Shown here: in pieces, positions 12,301 through 22,635 of the stretch
How the letters are laid out: every line of letters begins with the position of its first letter
Position numbering within the stretch: the stretch's first letter is position 1
Assembly: GCA_963931925.1 (NCBI GenBank)
Contig: OZ007569.1
Location: 8,648,207 to 8,712,206, forward strand
Source: Onchidella celtica
Lineage: Eukaryota; Mollusca; Gastropoda; Systellommatophora; Onchidiidae
Direction: 5' to 3'
Length of the DNA: 64,000 nucleotides
Program-made: the position numbers and the translations under genes
The notes under the pieces: generated by a model
What the model saw: the letters and a program-made list of their open reading frames with translations, nothing else
Databases searched by the model: none
Told to the model about the DNA's origin: nothing

Positions 12301-15300
12301 ACAACTGAATGTGAACAAGTTCCATTTGATTTCATTTCACAAAGAGATTCTTCTATATAAAAAAACAGCAAGGAAAAAAAATTCACTGCTGCGGGGAAGA
12401 AATGCCCAGACCTGAAAAAATTACATGTGAAAGCTAGTGTTTCTAAATGTTAGTAACTCCATGCATTATTTCCATACATACAGATCAGTCAGTTTATTCA
12501 AATAACATGTAGACAAACCTGCATCCCCTAAAAAATCATAGGCCATCCTAATTAGCCAGCATGGATATCTTATTTTCAACATATTGGAAGTATGTACATG
12601 TATCTCTTTCTTCCATAAATAAAGCTCAGCTTAATTTCTTACAAACACTTTTTTTCTCAGTTTTCAAGAGAATATGAAACAAAACAAATTTACAGCACCC
12701 CTTATCATAAAAGCTATCAATATACTGCATAAATGCATGACAGAATTACAGTTTGAAGGGAAGTAAAAACAAAAAAAATAGAAAATGACCTTCCCGATGA
12801 TGGTGTCAAAAATGTGCCCTCCCATGTCCCAATGCTCAGTAAATTATACTGGCAGTCCTGAAACAGAGAAGGCATTAATTACTGTACAATCACTTTAATT
12901 ATTCCCCAAATCATGCAAATAATGCATTGTCTGAACATTTACCTTAACATAAACAGAGTGCACAATTTGGCCTTCAGTATAATAGTCGGTGGACTTCAAG
13001 CTGAAAGCAGCAACATCAGCCGCAGGATCTGAAAAAGAAACTTATAATATAGAAGTGTTTGTGAACCATATCACAAGGTACCTCCTTACTTACTTACTAA
13101 CATAAATCCACATTCAATACCAATTATACACATTCCAATTATCCACTGAGACATATCTGAAAATAAATTTTGCATCTGACATGGAAACATGATTACTGTG
13201 TTAACAATTTTCACTGCAATGTTGTCAATATTGTATGTTGAGAATACGACGGACGATAGAGATTTGTTCCAGAAGCTTTGTTTGGTATCTAATATTGAAT
13301 GATGTTATCCAGTTTGGACATCTATAACCTCACCTGGAAGAACTGGATTCCATCTCTCACATTCATGTACATTCAGTCTGTCTTGTGGATGAATAGGACA
13401 GTCCTCCTTTCCAATCACAAATTTTGCCATCACTGATCTGTCACTGATACCATCAAAAGAAAGAGATCATAGATGTTGCAGGTATCAATATCGTTTGATC
13501 CTTTGTGTTTCACAGAAAGCGTTGTAATAGTGTTTGTTTCCAGGAATTCCTCATTGCACAATTAATTAATGGGTTAACTAACAGGAAGACATCATGCAAT
13601 TATGTGCTGATAGGGACTAAAATAGTACCAAAAAAACCATACTGTGACGATATTTCAGTTTACTGGCTATTAAGTGAGTGAGATTGCTCAAGTTTCTTTT
13701 AAAACATTTAATGCTTAATGTAAACAATAAATGTGAAAATATCTGCATTTTTAAATGATCAATACTGAAATGAAAATAATATTTGTGAAGTCCATAGTCT
13801 CAACAAACACTGTAAAGAGAATAGTCAAATCTGCTAACAAGGAAATACGCTTTTGTGAAAATACAAAATATTGTCAGAGTAACTATGCTGATAACTCATT
13901 CTTGACTGCAGTTATACTCTTACTGTAATAAAATGAACTGAGGAGAAAAGGAGTCACTGTAATTTTCTTACAGGAATTTTCAATTACTTAGAGTCGGCAA
14001 AGTATGCATTGATTTCTTTGTGACATTCTCTTTTGACTGTTCATTTTTTGCACAAATTGACTGCTTGCATTACGGTACTCAGGACGAACTGACTTATAGC
14101 TTTGTAATGTTTATGGTGTATGTTCTTGGAGTCTACCAGTCTGCCTGTTTTCACGAAGTATGATATTCATCAGGAAAGCATTTGGCACAGAAGGGATGCT
14201 TCCTGAGTGGGTCATGAAGAAGTTTTAAAATGAACTACAATGCAGGTGACTTGATTTTCCACAATACAACTAAATAAATCCCCCTGAACTCATCACCTTT
14301 AGCTTGATTCTAAATGAGCAAGTGAAATGCAAAGTTCATTGTTTGGTGGAAAAACCTAGGGCTGTACGAAGCATATTTAAGAAACGGTCCATGCCCTAAG
14401 TCTCGCAGACGAAGATTATGACAACAACTGGCAAATGTCAATCATATTTTACCTAACAGTAGTTATATCAGTCAACCATGATTGTCGAATAGCATCACGC
14501 TGCTTGAAATTATTCCTGGCTGAAAGAATGCATATAGCCAAGTCCACATCATCTTTTAGAAACTGGAAATACCCTGTAGCAAATGAAGAGAAAGTCATTA
14601 TTTTTTTTATAAACTATAAGTTTTCAACATTCTTTTCACAGAATCTGACACCATCGGTGACCTACAGCAACAATTTAAAACATCCATGGCATATTTTAAT
14701 TTTGGAAACCTAGATCTATGTCTTACCAAACAAGAGACAAGATCAGCCATGATATCATGATAATATTTTGTTTTCATAAATGAATGGAACACGGAGTCTG
14801 AGACAGAACGTCAGAAGCAGAAAACATGCCTCATCCCAATTCTTATAGTTATCTTGCCTTCATTATAAACTACTTAACAAGTGCTCTTAAGTACTTGTTG
14901 CACCTACAAGTTTCCACTTCATGTGACTGAATTTTTCCATTCTTCCAGCCCTCTTCTTTTGCTGGACAAACCCCTGTGTACATTAATGCTGGCTTTCAGC
15001 TATAGAACATTCTATTTCTGACCAAACCAGATGAAGATAATTTGTGCTACAACTTGCTTCTTATTCATTCATCGTTGCTTTTTTTTAAATAAGACTTCGT
15101 GACATCAAAATCGAATGATGATGTACATTCTAGCAGATAGATCTATCATTTAGACTCTAGATCTAGATCTAGTCTAGATCTACAAGATCTCTATTACTTG
15201 AACATACAACAGATAATGATTACCTAGCAGATAGAGCTCTGATACTGTAACACCAATAATAGCACACAGAAACCCGAACACTAATATCTCTTTGGCATCC

Positions 15301-15302
15301 AT
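9300..15302 (-). CDS. B3GALNT2: Beta-1,3-N-acetylgalactosaminyltransferase 2 (5' part, six coding exons)
   Basis: Joined exons (15224-15302, 14453-14573, 13334-13437, 12943-13028, 11995-12105, 9300-9395) give 199 codons with consistent phases and GT-AG junctions. Residues about 6-22 are a hydrophobic type II signal anchor. Residues about 37-52 hold ILSARNNFKQRDAIRQSW, the start of a family 31 beta-1,3-glycosyltransferase domain. The order that follows (MAKFVIG, then GQIVHSVYVK, then NETIQVILYDA, then GYLYRPVQELLLPK) matches the insertion-bearing stem specific to B3GALNT2 rather than short B3GALT enzymes. In vertebrates this endoplasmic reticulum enzyme adds beta-1,3-GalNAc to GlcNAc on O-mannosyl glycans of alpha-dystroglycan. 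The DDD catalytic motif and the C-terminal half are missing here and presumably lie beyond the left edge. Assignment is by motif order only. Confidence 0.85.
10579..11929 (+). mobile_element. Intron-bearing TG...CA element, copy 1 (LTR-like, 5-bp TSD)
   Basis: The element begins TGTAACAGGGT and ends ACATCACA. It is flanked by the 5-bp direct repeat CACTT (10574-10578 and 11930-11934). Terminal TG...CA with a 5-bp duplication is typical of LTR retrotransposons, and no internal direct repeats are seen, so it may be a solo LTR or a non-autonomous unit. TATAAATAG lies near the 5' end and a second TATAAAT at about 10866. A 379-bp GT-AG intron (11063-11441) is absent from the relative at 19285-20716. 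A 74-codon frame at 10732-10956 is conserved in the relative with two changes, but I recognise no domain in it. The element lies in a B3GALNT2 intron, antisense to the gene. Confidence 0.85.
11063..11441 (+). other. Intron within mobile element copy 1
   Basis: Starts GTAAGTTAATTG and ends in a pyrimidine stretch TTTTTCTACAG. The element copy at 19285-20716 joins the flanking bases exactly (CTGRGTG to AGGAGGAAGAAC), as splicing would. Donor and acceptor both fit strong consensus on the plus strand, so the element is transcribed left to right. Confidence 0.85.
11995..12105 (-). CDS. B3GALNT2: B3GALNT2 coding exon 5 (duplicated elsewhere in the window)
   Basis: A 111-bp phase 0-0 exon with acceptor TTTAACAG and donor GTGAGT. 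It encodes VMHDVILKRLGLMETMPFDQ then LHPNETIQVILYDAVTN. An apparently identical copy with its splice sites lies at 20288-20398, outside the gene. A 1,351-bp mobile element sits immediately downstream in the following intron, 65 bp from the donor. Confidence 0.85.
12352..12436 (+). repeat. Dispersed repeat, copy 1
   Basis: About 85 bases closely match 29512-29592 (AAAAAACAGCAAGGAAAAA, AAGAAATGCCCAGACCTG, ATTACATGTGAAAG). One copy is in a B3GALNT2 intron and the other in a CFAP61 intron. Confidence 0.75.
12943..13028 (-). CDS. B3GALNT2: B3GALNT2 coding exon 4
   Basis: The acceptor is TTTTTCAG and the donor GTAAAT. It encodes DPAADVAAFSLKSTDYYTEG and QIVHSVYVK, ending in phase 0. It reads on directly into exon 5 and lines up with the 'EDRVVSVSFRV' region of the vertebrate enzyme. 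Confidence 0.8.
13334..13437 (-). CDS. B3GALNT2: B3GALNT2 coding exon 3
   Basis: Follows a GTGACAG acceptor and ends at GTGAGG. It encodes MAKFVIGKEDCPIHPQDRLN, the 'VKF.IG' strand followed by a cysteine-containing stretch, as in B3GALNT2. Confidence 0.85.
14453..14573 (-). CDS. B3GALNT2: B3GALNT2 coding exon 2
   Basis: The acceptor is CTACAG and the donor GTAAAA. It encodes GYFQFLKDDVDLAICILSAR and then NNFKQRDAIRQSWL. This is the strongest glycosyltransferase signature in the gene: an SAR-N...R..IR..W block shared by beta-1,3-galactosyl- and GalNAc-transferases. Confidence 0.9.
15224..15302 (-). CDS. B3GALNT2: B3GALNT2 coding exon 1
   Basis: Starts at the ATG read leftwards from 15302; 26 codons plus one base. 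MDAKEILVFGFLCAIIGVTV is a short cytoplasmic tail followed by a signal anchor. The donor is GTAATC. An in-frame second Met is absent, so the start is unambiguous within the exon. Confidence 0.8.
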
Positions 15303-15480
15303 TTATGAAAACAGAGCCCTGAAAGCCCTCTGTATATTATTTCGTGTTTAGGTAGCAGTCAGTCTAAATTGGCGCGGAAGTCGTTTCTACTTTCGCTTTC
15401 GCTTTCTTGTGTCTGACCATGGTTGTTTGACTTGCTAGTTTGTTTGATTGCATTTACAGCGCGACATGAACTCTTGAAAT
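15303..15480 (-). promoter_or_regulatory. B3GALNT2: Probable B3GALNT2 5' UTR and promoter
   Basis: Immediately upstream of the start codon. On the gene strand it contains ACTTCCGCGCC (plus strand GGCGCGGAAGT), an ETS-type site of a kind common in TATA-less animal promoters. No TATA box is seen at a suitable distance. The transcription start is not determinable from sequence alone. Confidence 0.4.
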
Positions 15481-16597
15481 AGTGTAAGAGAAACGAGAAT
15501 TAAGAACTGAAACTGTCGGGGAATACGGTACTAACATCTAGCATGTTTAGATAACATTTATTATCTTATCATGTGTGAGATGAATTAGATGACAGAGGGA
15601 GGGGACGAAAAAGCCGAATGATGGAGCAAAGAAACAAAAAAGGGGGAGAAGGGAGATCTGTTTAAAGCGGCGGGAAAGAAAACAATGAACCTAATGGTTG
15701 AGATGATATATTGATGTAGCAAAATGCATTATTTTTGTATGTACATGTGCATGTCCATTCGGTTTTGTTCGAACCTACCCATGTGCATACTATAATTAAT
15801 CACTAAAAAAAATAATAATAATAAACGGAAGAGGCGCGCCCAATATCCTTCGCTACTCAGTAGCAGCATTTTCTTATTCCTGTACCATGAAAAGCTTTTG
15901 TATGACACCCTGGTCTAAATTGTTTTTTCTGTGGTTTTCATTGTTATGATAACTGTTAGCCTGTGTTCATTTAGTGTTATTTGGAGGTAGATATGTGTTT
16001 GCTGTTGCAATCGACCTGATTTATTATTGTATCCGAGGGGGAAGCAGAACTTAAAATGGAGTTATTGTTATTGGGTTGGTTTCTTTTGTTGTTAAAATTT
16101 GCTGGCAATTCTTTCACGGTTTGTTCTTTATAAAAATGTCTTCCTGGGACACTGTCGCTAAGAAATCTTGACGTGCAATCATCCGTTCACAGTGCGCACT
16201 ACTGACAAAACTGTGAGATTGTCATTAAGGAGTAAAGCAAAGATTCAGCTAAACGTGTGCCTTCATCGAACTGAATTCTGCTACATTCAAGAACTGGCAG
16301 CTGCCGGTGTGTTTCTCCAAAATAATACTTGAATATCTCGGTAGTGTTTGGGTTTTATTTCTCACTCGGGATTTCGCAACATACAACCTTTTCTTTTTGC
16401 CCAAGTTTGACTTTCCTTCAGATCCTCAATACCAAAAGTGTGTCTTTCGTTTGCGCAAAACAATTTGGCGGGTGGCAGGTATGAACAGATCTCCTCTAGC
16501 CTAATTTCTGGCCAGGAGGTCGAAATAGACTGTGCTGCCCAAAATTTAGTGCTAGAATCTGAAACAGTATAAAGTTTTGACGAAATTGTGTATCATA
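15481..16597. other. Intergenic, nothing recognised
   Basis: AT-rich sequence with short simple repeats (for example AATAATAATAATAA near 15810). I see no exon or element. Confidence 0.5.
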
Positions 16598-17914
16598 GTC
16601 CGTTCACCGAGGCATGATCACAAAAAACTGCTCGCAGCGTTGCAACCGTCGATGATATTTGAATGTAATTTGGCGTGAAGTCTTAGATTTGCGATGACCC
16701 TAACCCAGATTTTTTGCCCTCGAATTATTCAAGTAGTTTTCGAGTTTGTTTATTTGCGGTATATAAATAAAGAGAGCACCCACAAGGGTAAACATTTAGG
16801 TGGTTTACTGTAATAATTTAACATATATGGTTTTGAGTCCCATTACAATGTGGTGAAAGTGAGCTTAAAAACAAACTCTCGTGATTGTTCAATGGTAGGC
16901 CAACACAGAGTCAGAGGCATTGTCAGAGATCTTTCAATTTCAGAATTCCTTTCATCGTGGATTTAAACAATCAAAACCAACACAATGCGAAACATTGGAG
17001 AACAAGACATTCAAACTGTCAGTCATCCAAAATCTAACTTATGCAGCATTGAAAACAGTCGCTGCAGAATTTTTCTCCAAGTGAGAGGACCATGTATCGC
17101 GGTTGGAGGAAGAATACTGGCAAAACGAGGGCCTGCATTTTATTCAACCGAATATCGTCATCAATCCAATGGAGACATCCGACTCAGAAAGCGACTGAGA
17201 TGACAAAACATTAAAAAACAACGAAAAGTGCTTGCCTGTTTTGAAATAAAACAAAAAAACAACAACACCTTTTTAGGGCTAACCTTTCTAAAGGGCTTAA
17301 GGTTGTCCCAAGTCCGAAGTCCGCAGCCTGGTCATTGTACCCACAAGGCATGCTCTTGCATTGACAGGGACTCAGAGAGGTGGTCATATCTCGAGTATAT
17401 TTCTCACAACTTATTACAGATTGGAAAGCCTAGCTACTTTACAAACTTTATCTTTCATAGAATGTTACCGTTTAGCATAACTAGAAGGCTGTTTTCAATT
17501 GATAAGTAATGAATCTGTAATAGCTTTATCTTATAAGGAAAGGAACAATAAATGCATTTACGTGTAAAGCAAACCTCACGTCCGTAACATGATGCTACGC
17601 CACTGCAATTCACCACAGATTGTTACTATATTTAGGAATTTAGATCAACTGCAGGGAAACGAGAAGTGACAGATCATGTTGGAACACACGTAGACTGTAA
17701 ACATCTATAAGTTTGGGGCCTATTCAATTGAAAACAAATAAAAGATCAAAGGAATTCGCCGCTTTGAAAGAACGGTGCTGTGCAGAGACTTCAAATTCAG
17801 GATTTGTAGGGTCATGATAAATGTAAGACTGCGTGCAAAAATTCAGGACGCTGTATTTCATATTAATAGCTGAGAAAATCCAACCAAACCGTGATCACGG
17901 CTCGGTGAACGGAC
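16598..17914. mobile_element. Tc1/mariner-type non-autonomous element
   Basis: The ends GTCCGTTCACCGAG and CTCGGTGAACGGAC are exact inverted repeats, flanked by TA on both sides (16596-16597 and 17915-17916), the target site of Tc1/mariner transposons. Inverted similarity continues weakly (a GTGATCAC-type block). The interior of about 1.3 kb has short open frames at 16985-17203 and 17228-17509, with no DDE transposase motif visible, so I call it non-autonomous or decayed. Confidence 0.65.
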
Positions 17915-17916
17915 TA

Positions 17917-18389
17917 TACACTTAACTGTGGTGCTACCATCTCCTGATGAAAGACTTCTGTAACTCGGGCTGTTCGATTAGGACTTTAAATTACACTTAA
18001 GCTGTTTCAAACTCCTGCAGTTTTGTTTCTCTCTGCTGCCACAAACTTACAGACTTGACATAAACGATTATTTACCTCTCACCCTGACGCAAACCCAAGT
18101 AGACCTTTGCTCCATGAAAAGTGAAGTGAGAAGATGTTCTGTTGAAGCCCGCTAAATATATAAATAACAGACATCGGACAAAACTGAACAGTTCTGCAGA
18201 TTGTAACAGTTGAGCTATCAAAATACATGTAATAATAGTAAGACTATAAATCAAACACTTTCTGGTGTGTAGTTAAGTGAGCGTGGGATAATTACTGGGA
18301 GCTAGCTCTTTCGTTGAATGAATGGCTTTATATATCCTAAAAGTTCATAAAGGAGATAGCAGCATCGGCCCTAAGAGATTTTCTCTGGA
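17917..18389. other. Intergenic, nothing recognised
   Basis: No exon, RNA gene or element is apparent. Confidence 0.45.
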
Positions 18390-18660
18390 TCTCCACGGGG
18401 AGACAAGTCGGGCTATAGACAAGCTGTTCGCCTTTCACGCCAAAGGTACCAGGTTCGAATCCCGGTCTGTGCAGGCATGTTGGACTTTTGGGATTTTTCT
18501 CATATTTTCCTGTCCCTGATCCTTTGGTCGGTAGGATAGAGCATCTAGTCTTTTCGGATAAGGACGAAAAACTCGGAGGGCCTGTGTGCAAGTTGACCAC
18601 GTTAAAAATACCTTGGCAGTTGGAAATCAAAAAGACCATGCCGATCAGGCCGCTACCCGG
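18390..18660 (+). mobile_element. tRNA-derived SINE
   Basis: GGTTCGAATCC at 18452-18462 is a perfect RNA polymerase III B box, preceded by a tRNA-like stretch. Downstream, TTTTCGGATAAGGACGAAAA and then GGCCTGTGTGCAAG resemble the conserved central part of SINEs found in many molluscs and other marine animals. The region is not a functional tRNA because the 3' acceptor half does not pair. Confidence 0.7.
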
Positions 18661-19069
18661 GCAAAATTACATAAAATTACGTTTACATCTCCTGTAAACT
18701 TATTTTATATGCGTATTATCCTCATACGAGTGGCGTTGAACGCGAACTACCTATTTACAACAGTGGCTGATCTGATAAATTTTAATGTTTGTTGTCATCA
18801 AAGAAAGAGCTCAGTGAACAACACACCAAGTCCTGTGTACAATGTACACTTCTATCACATGGCGCCAGCGGTTTCCTTGCATGATTTGTGGTGTAATCTC
18901 AACACAGACCTGTTTTTCTTTTTCTTTTATGAAGGCTTTTTTTTATAATGTAGGCCCTATAGGCCCACACGAGGCATCAATGTCTCAAGGTCTAACTTAA
19001 AAGCAGAACTTCAAGAACCTTTTGCATGCTGTACATTTACGTAATGTCACGAGCAAAGTTCTCATAATT

Positions 19070-19190
19070 TTTTTTACCCCTCCCCCCCCCCCACACTTTC
19101 CTCACCCCGCCTCCTCCTCTTCCCCTCCTTCTCTTCCCTTCTCCTTTGCCTCCTCCTACCATTCCTCCTCTTTGTTTTTTCCTCAATATC
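19070..19190 (+). repeat. Pyrimidine-rich low-complexity tract
   Basis: Mostly C and T, starting with poly-T and poly-C. The proline/serine-rich and glycine-rich frames across it are artefacts. Confidence 0.8.
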
Positions 19191-19284
19191 CTAACTATGG
19201 AGGCTTTTACTAGCGCATCGCACCAATTCTGATTCACTCTCCTACACGGTACATAAGTGAACATCAAATTCAAATCGTCGCGTC

Positions 19285-20716
19285 TGTAACAGGGTGACAG
19301 GCTGGCAAGGTATAAATAGCGTGGGAAGATAGTTGACGGCGGGGAGAAAGAGTTATTGTATGCCAGAGGGGGAAAGTAGGGAATGTTTACTTGACTGCCG
19401 TACTTGACGATCAGATCACCTGGGAATTGCTTGGGGGGTAGAGATGCTTCAATAGTATTTGACGTGGAGTCGACGGGGGTGGCTATTAGGATAACTAATG
19501 TACACTCGGTGAGCGTCTTGGGACGCTACCTGACTGGGTATAAATCCCCGAACGCTCCTTCCAACTTCAGACCGCTGAGAGCACTCACCAGCTTCGTGCC
19601 GAAGAGGAGACCACCACTGCAACTGTAACTTCGTACTAGTCTTGTGAGTGGGGAGGTTCAGGGAACCCGCAAACATCCTTTGTCAGAGCGTGGTATCTTT
19701 GGTATCTTGTCGGCATTTGAGCTGTTGCTGAGTGAGGAGGAAGAACAACACCTTCTTGGCTTCTCAACTTCTTGTACTTTGATTAACGACATCGTAGCTT
19801 CTTGGCTTCCCGACCTATCGGCACCTGCCGATACCTGTTGATCTAACTGCACAGTCAAGCCAGAGTAGAGAGGAAGAACCAGTGCCCAGATAGCGCCATA
19901 CACCACTAAAGGAGAGGTTTCCTTATGCTGAATGCACCCATGTGCTTTATAAAGTGTGCTAGGAATTGAATATTACGAAGCCTTTTAATTATCATGTACT
20001 GAATTGCATTGATTTCATTCCATCGAAATTCACGTGAAATTGTATGACCTATGTTCCTATTATTATTGAATGAATTAATAATTATTGTATATATATAAGC
20101 AATACAGATATCGTTTGTTATAACTTATAGAAGAGAGATAGTCGATTAATTAGTGTGTTTGTGCCGTGCCCATCACGGCTGGTGTCAGAAGAAAGTTAGT
20201 GAGAGAAAGTGGAAACATCACACACTTCCAAAGGAATATTAGGAGTGATCCAGCTCCCTTATAGTCATAAATGGAAAAAATACTCACATTTGTGACAGCA
20301 TCGTACAGAATCACTTGAATAGTTTCATTTGGGTGCAGTTGGTCAAACGGCATTGTTTCCATCAATCCAAGTCTCTTTAATATCACATCATGCATGACCT
20401 GTTAAATAGCAAATACCACAGAATAATCCAACACGAATGGAACAGAAATAATACAGAATACTGAAATGAATTGCCACAACAACCACAGATAAAAGATAAC
20501 TGCATCATTCATACAGTTACTCAGCTCAGTTGAATTGCTGGAAATGTGTACAGAAATATAGAATAATGAATTAATAATTATTGTATAGATAAGCAATACA
20601 GATATCGTTTGTTATAACTTATAGAAGAGAGATAGTCGATTACTTAGTGTGTTTTTGCCGTGCCTATCACGGCTGGTGTCAGAAGAAAGTTAGTGAGAGA
20701 AAGTGGAAACATCACA
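19285..20716 (+). mobile_element. Intronless element copy 2 with captured B3GALNT2 exon
   Basis: Begins TGTAACAGGGT, ends ACATCACA, and is flanked by the 5-bp repeat GCGTC (19280-19284 and 20717-20721). Compared with copy 1 it lacks the 379-bp intron and a short 5' segment (about 30 bp after 19378). Bases up to about 20030 are visibly diverged. From there to 20565 it is almost identical to 11743-12272, including 343 bp of B3GALNT2 flank (20223-20565). A second, diverged copy of the element tail (20566-20716) follows. A tail-host-tail structure inside an otherwise normal insertion suggests a later templated insertion from the neighbouring locus. Confidence 0.85.
20288..20398 (-). pseudogene. 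B3GALNT2: Duplicated B3GALNT2 exon 5, outside the gene
   Basis: By eye identical to the exon at 11995-12105, with the same acceptor and donor. It lies 5 kb upstream of the gene's start codon within mobile element copy 2. No other B3GALNT2 exon accompanies it, so it is a stranded exon copy and not expected to be used. Confidence 0.9.
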
Positions 20717-20721
20717 GCGTC

Positions 20722-21619
20722 GTGCGTGGGAATAAATTCTTTGCCCCTTCACAGTATTTTGCTCTTTCCCTCTTTAGCAACATTTAAACAAGTGTAGTTG
20801 ATCCAAATAAGTGATACTGTGTCAGAACATGGTCTTGGGCGTCTAGGTCTTGTTGTTTCTGAATAAAACCCTGACATTCATACACGCATGCCACATACAA
20901 CTTTTTCTTTTTAGACTACCACATTTTGACTTAAACGCACATGCAATCAACCGTACATGCCTGTATCGGGGGATAATAAATAAAAAAAACTGCCCCAAAT
21001 TTGAAGCTTTATAATTCATGAACCGCTTATTCGATCTCAATGATATTTCACATGTGTATGGGTAGATCTAAATACATAATGTGTATGCATACGAAAATTG
21101 AATGAAATAGCTTCATTGAAAAAAAGTTATGGTCTATAACGTTACGGTTAATATAATCCTTCTTAATTTTTTGTAGAAGTAGAGTGTCGTCTGCTAAATC
21201 TACAAAATAAGGTTGGATTGGAAAGGTGGGCTGGATTTGATGAAAACAAAAAGGGAGAAAAAATACTCAACTGTTGTGTGGTGGATAGCTGAATTTGTGT
21301 TAAAATCTTCATCGTTCTTGATCAGCTGGCTTGTTTTATTAATTTTTGACACGGATCTTTTGACACGGAAATTTCTCAAGGCTTCATCGAAAGGATTGCG
21401 AGGCATCTGGTGTCAATGTTGGGGCAGTTTATTTTTTGTTTTTTTATCACGCGATATATATAATAATATAGATCTATATTACATTTATAATTGATAAGAA
21501 AGATAAAGGAAACGTTTCTGAGTTCATGAGAAATGTATGCCTGTTACGATAAAAAAAAATGCCGCCACCCTTGTAGTTATCATTTTCTGTTAATGCCTAT
21601 TCTATATAACACTGCTACC
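20722..21619. other. Intergenic, nothing recognised
   Basis: AT-rich sequence without recognisable exons. The 93-codon plus-strand frame at 21213-21494 has no recognisable domain. Confidence 0.45.
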
Positions 21620-21665
21620 AGAGAGTATAGATTTAGATATTATATCTATTATATCTATACTCTCT
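21620..21665. repeat. Short palindrome with AGAGAGTATAGAT arms
   Basis: AGAGAGTATAGAT at 21620-21632 is the inverse of ATCTATACTCTCT at 21653-21665. It carries the same end motif as the fold-back element at 2043-2383 and is probably a deleted relative. It lies about 100 bp upstream of the inferred CFAP61 start. Confidence 0.7.
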
Positions 21666-21761
21666 GCTGCTACTATAAATTTACGCCATAAATTTACACT
21701 CTCTGCTGCTCGGCGTAGTCTTGGAGCTGGTTATTTGATTGTAGACCTGGCGGAAGTATAC

Positions 21762-21775
21762 GTTGCTAGGATAAG
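21762..21775 (+). promoter_or_regulatory. Candidate RFX X-box upstream of CFAP61
   Basis: GTTGCTAGGATAAG fits the X-box pattern RYYNYY-N(1-3)-RRNRAC except for the final base. It lies immediately before the probable first exon. A GGCGGAAGT ETS-like site lies just upstream at 21749-21757. RFX factors bind X-boxes near the start sites of ciliary genes, which fits CFAP61. This rests on one imperfect motif. Confidence 0.45.
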
Positions 21776-21842
21776 ATGGCGGCAAAGCTTTATCGCTGAA
21801 CGCTTGTCTTGAATGAGTGAATTGCACACGTTTCTGAGACAG
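21776..21842 (+). other. CFAP61: Probable non-coding first exon of CFAP61
   Basis: The segment ends CTGAGACAG before GTAGGCTT, a good donor. An acceptor (TTTCTATTACAG) at 22841-22852 would join it to 22853 and the start codon at 22923. It includes an ATG at 21776 that ends after seven codons, and a second ATG whose frame would continue across the junction and overlap the main start. No transcript data are available, so the exon is inferred from splice signals and position. Confidence 0.45.
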
Positions 21843-22380
21843 GTAGGCTTGGTATTTTTGTACGCGTGCAGTTTGATAGAGTGACTTGGTTTCTCAGGAA
21901 AATTTCAGTATTGGCTATGGAGCAATGAATTGCTCTGTGTAGATCTACTTTCTTTTAAATACTCACACTCACAGGGCCTAAACAGAGAGTTTTGTAGTGT
22001 AGATCTAGATCTAGCTAGATCTAGGTGATTTTGCCTTATGACGACATCACGCAGAACTCCCGTGAAAATATTCTGTCCCTGTGGTGATTTAACATTATTA
22101 TGGACCATTGTGCATCCAGTTAGACATAGATCTAACATGAGATTTTGTTAATTGTTTCTTTTTGGAAGGCAGAGGTTATAGGCTATGATTTGGTCCAAAT
22201 AAACGATGTCGGCCACGCAAACATCATGCCTCAAACAGAATACTCTTATATTGTTATGGCAGGTTTTTCTGCTGTATAAACGTTGTTGCATAAATTTCAA
22301 TCGTTTCAGATGCATTGGAAAAGGGTGGGAGTATATGTCATCAGATCAATGTAAAAATTCCGCCCTGTCTTCAGAAATTC

Positions 22381-22635
22381 GGCGCTTTTTCGGTTGTTCC
22401 CACCCCAACTTACCTAGGCTATATTTGTCGATTGTCAGATTGATATGTAACGACGTGAGGGTCTAGTCAGTTATATCATCGAGGCCGTAGGCCGATGTTC
22501 GTCTGGGCAGTAGTCAGATTGACATATCAGGGAAAGCCGCCGGGGTAGCTATGTATTGTTTTCACTCGGACTATGGAACGCATTCGGAAGTCCTTCCGTT
22601 AACTAAGGAGGGGTGGGAACAACCGAAAAAGCGCC
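22381..22635. mobile_element. 255-bp MITE with 26-bp TIRs and 8-bp TSD
   Basis: Ends GGCGCTTTTTCGGTTGTTCC... and its exact 26-base inverse. They are flanked by the perfect 8-bp direct repeat AGAAATTC (22373-22380 and 22636-22643). An 8-bp duplication with GG...CC ends points to Merlin-type transposons; hAT also makes 8-bp duplications but normally has CA...TG ends. It has no coding capacity and lies in the first (5' UTR) intron of CFAP61. Confidence 0.85.

Noticed and set aside
12793..12858. Possible extra B3GALNT2 exon on the minus strand (reads DCQYNLLSIGTWEGTF)
   Set aside because: The acceptor is good but the donor is poor, and exons 4 and 5 already join in phase with continuous family similarity, leaving no place for it.
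18072..18639. tRNA gene at the GGTTCGAATCC site
   Set aside because: Only the pol III boxes are tRNA-like; the acceptor and anticodon arms do not pair, and a SINE body follows.
19285..20716. Simple segmental duplication of 10579-12272
   Set aside because: The start coincides exactly with the element end, the copy has its own GCGTC duplication, the intron is missing exactly and a second tail follows, none of which a plain duplication explains.
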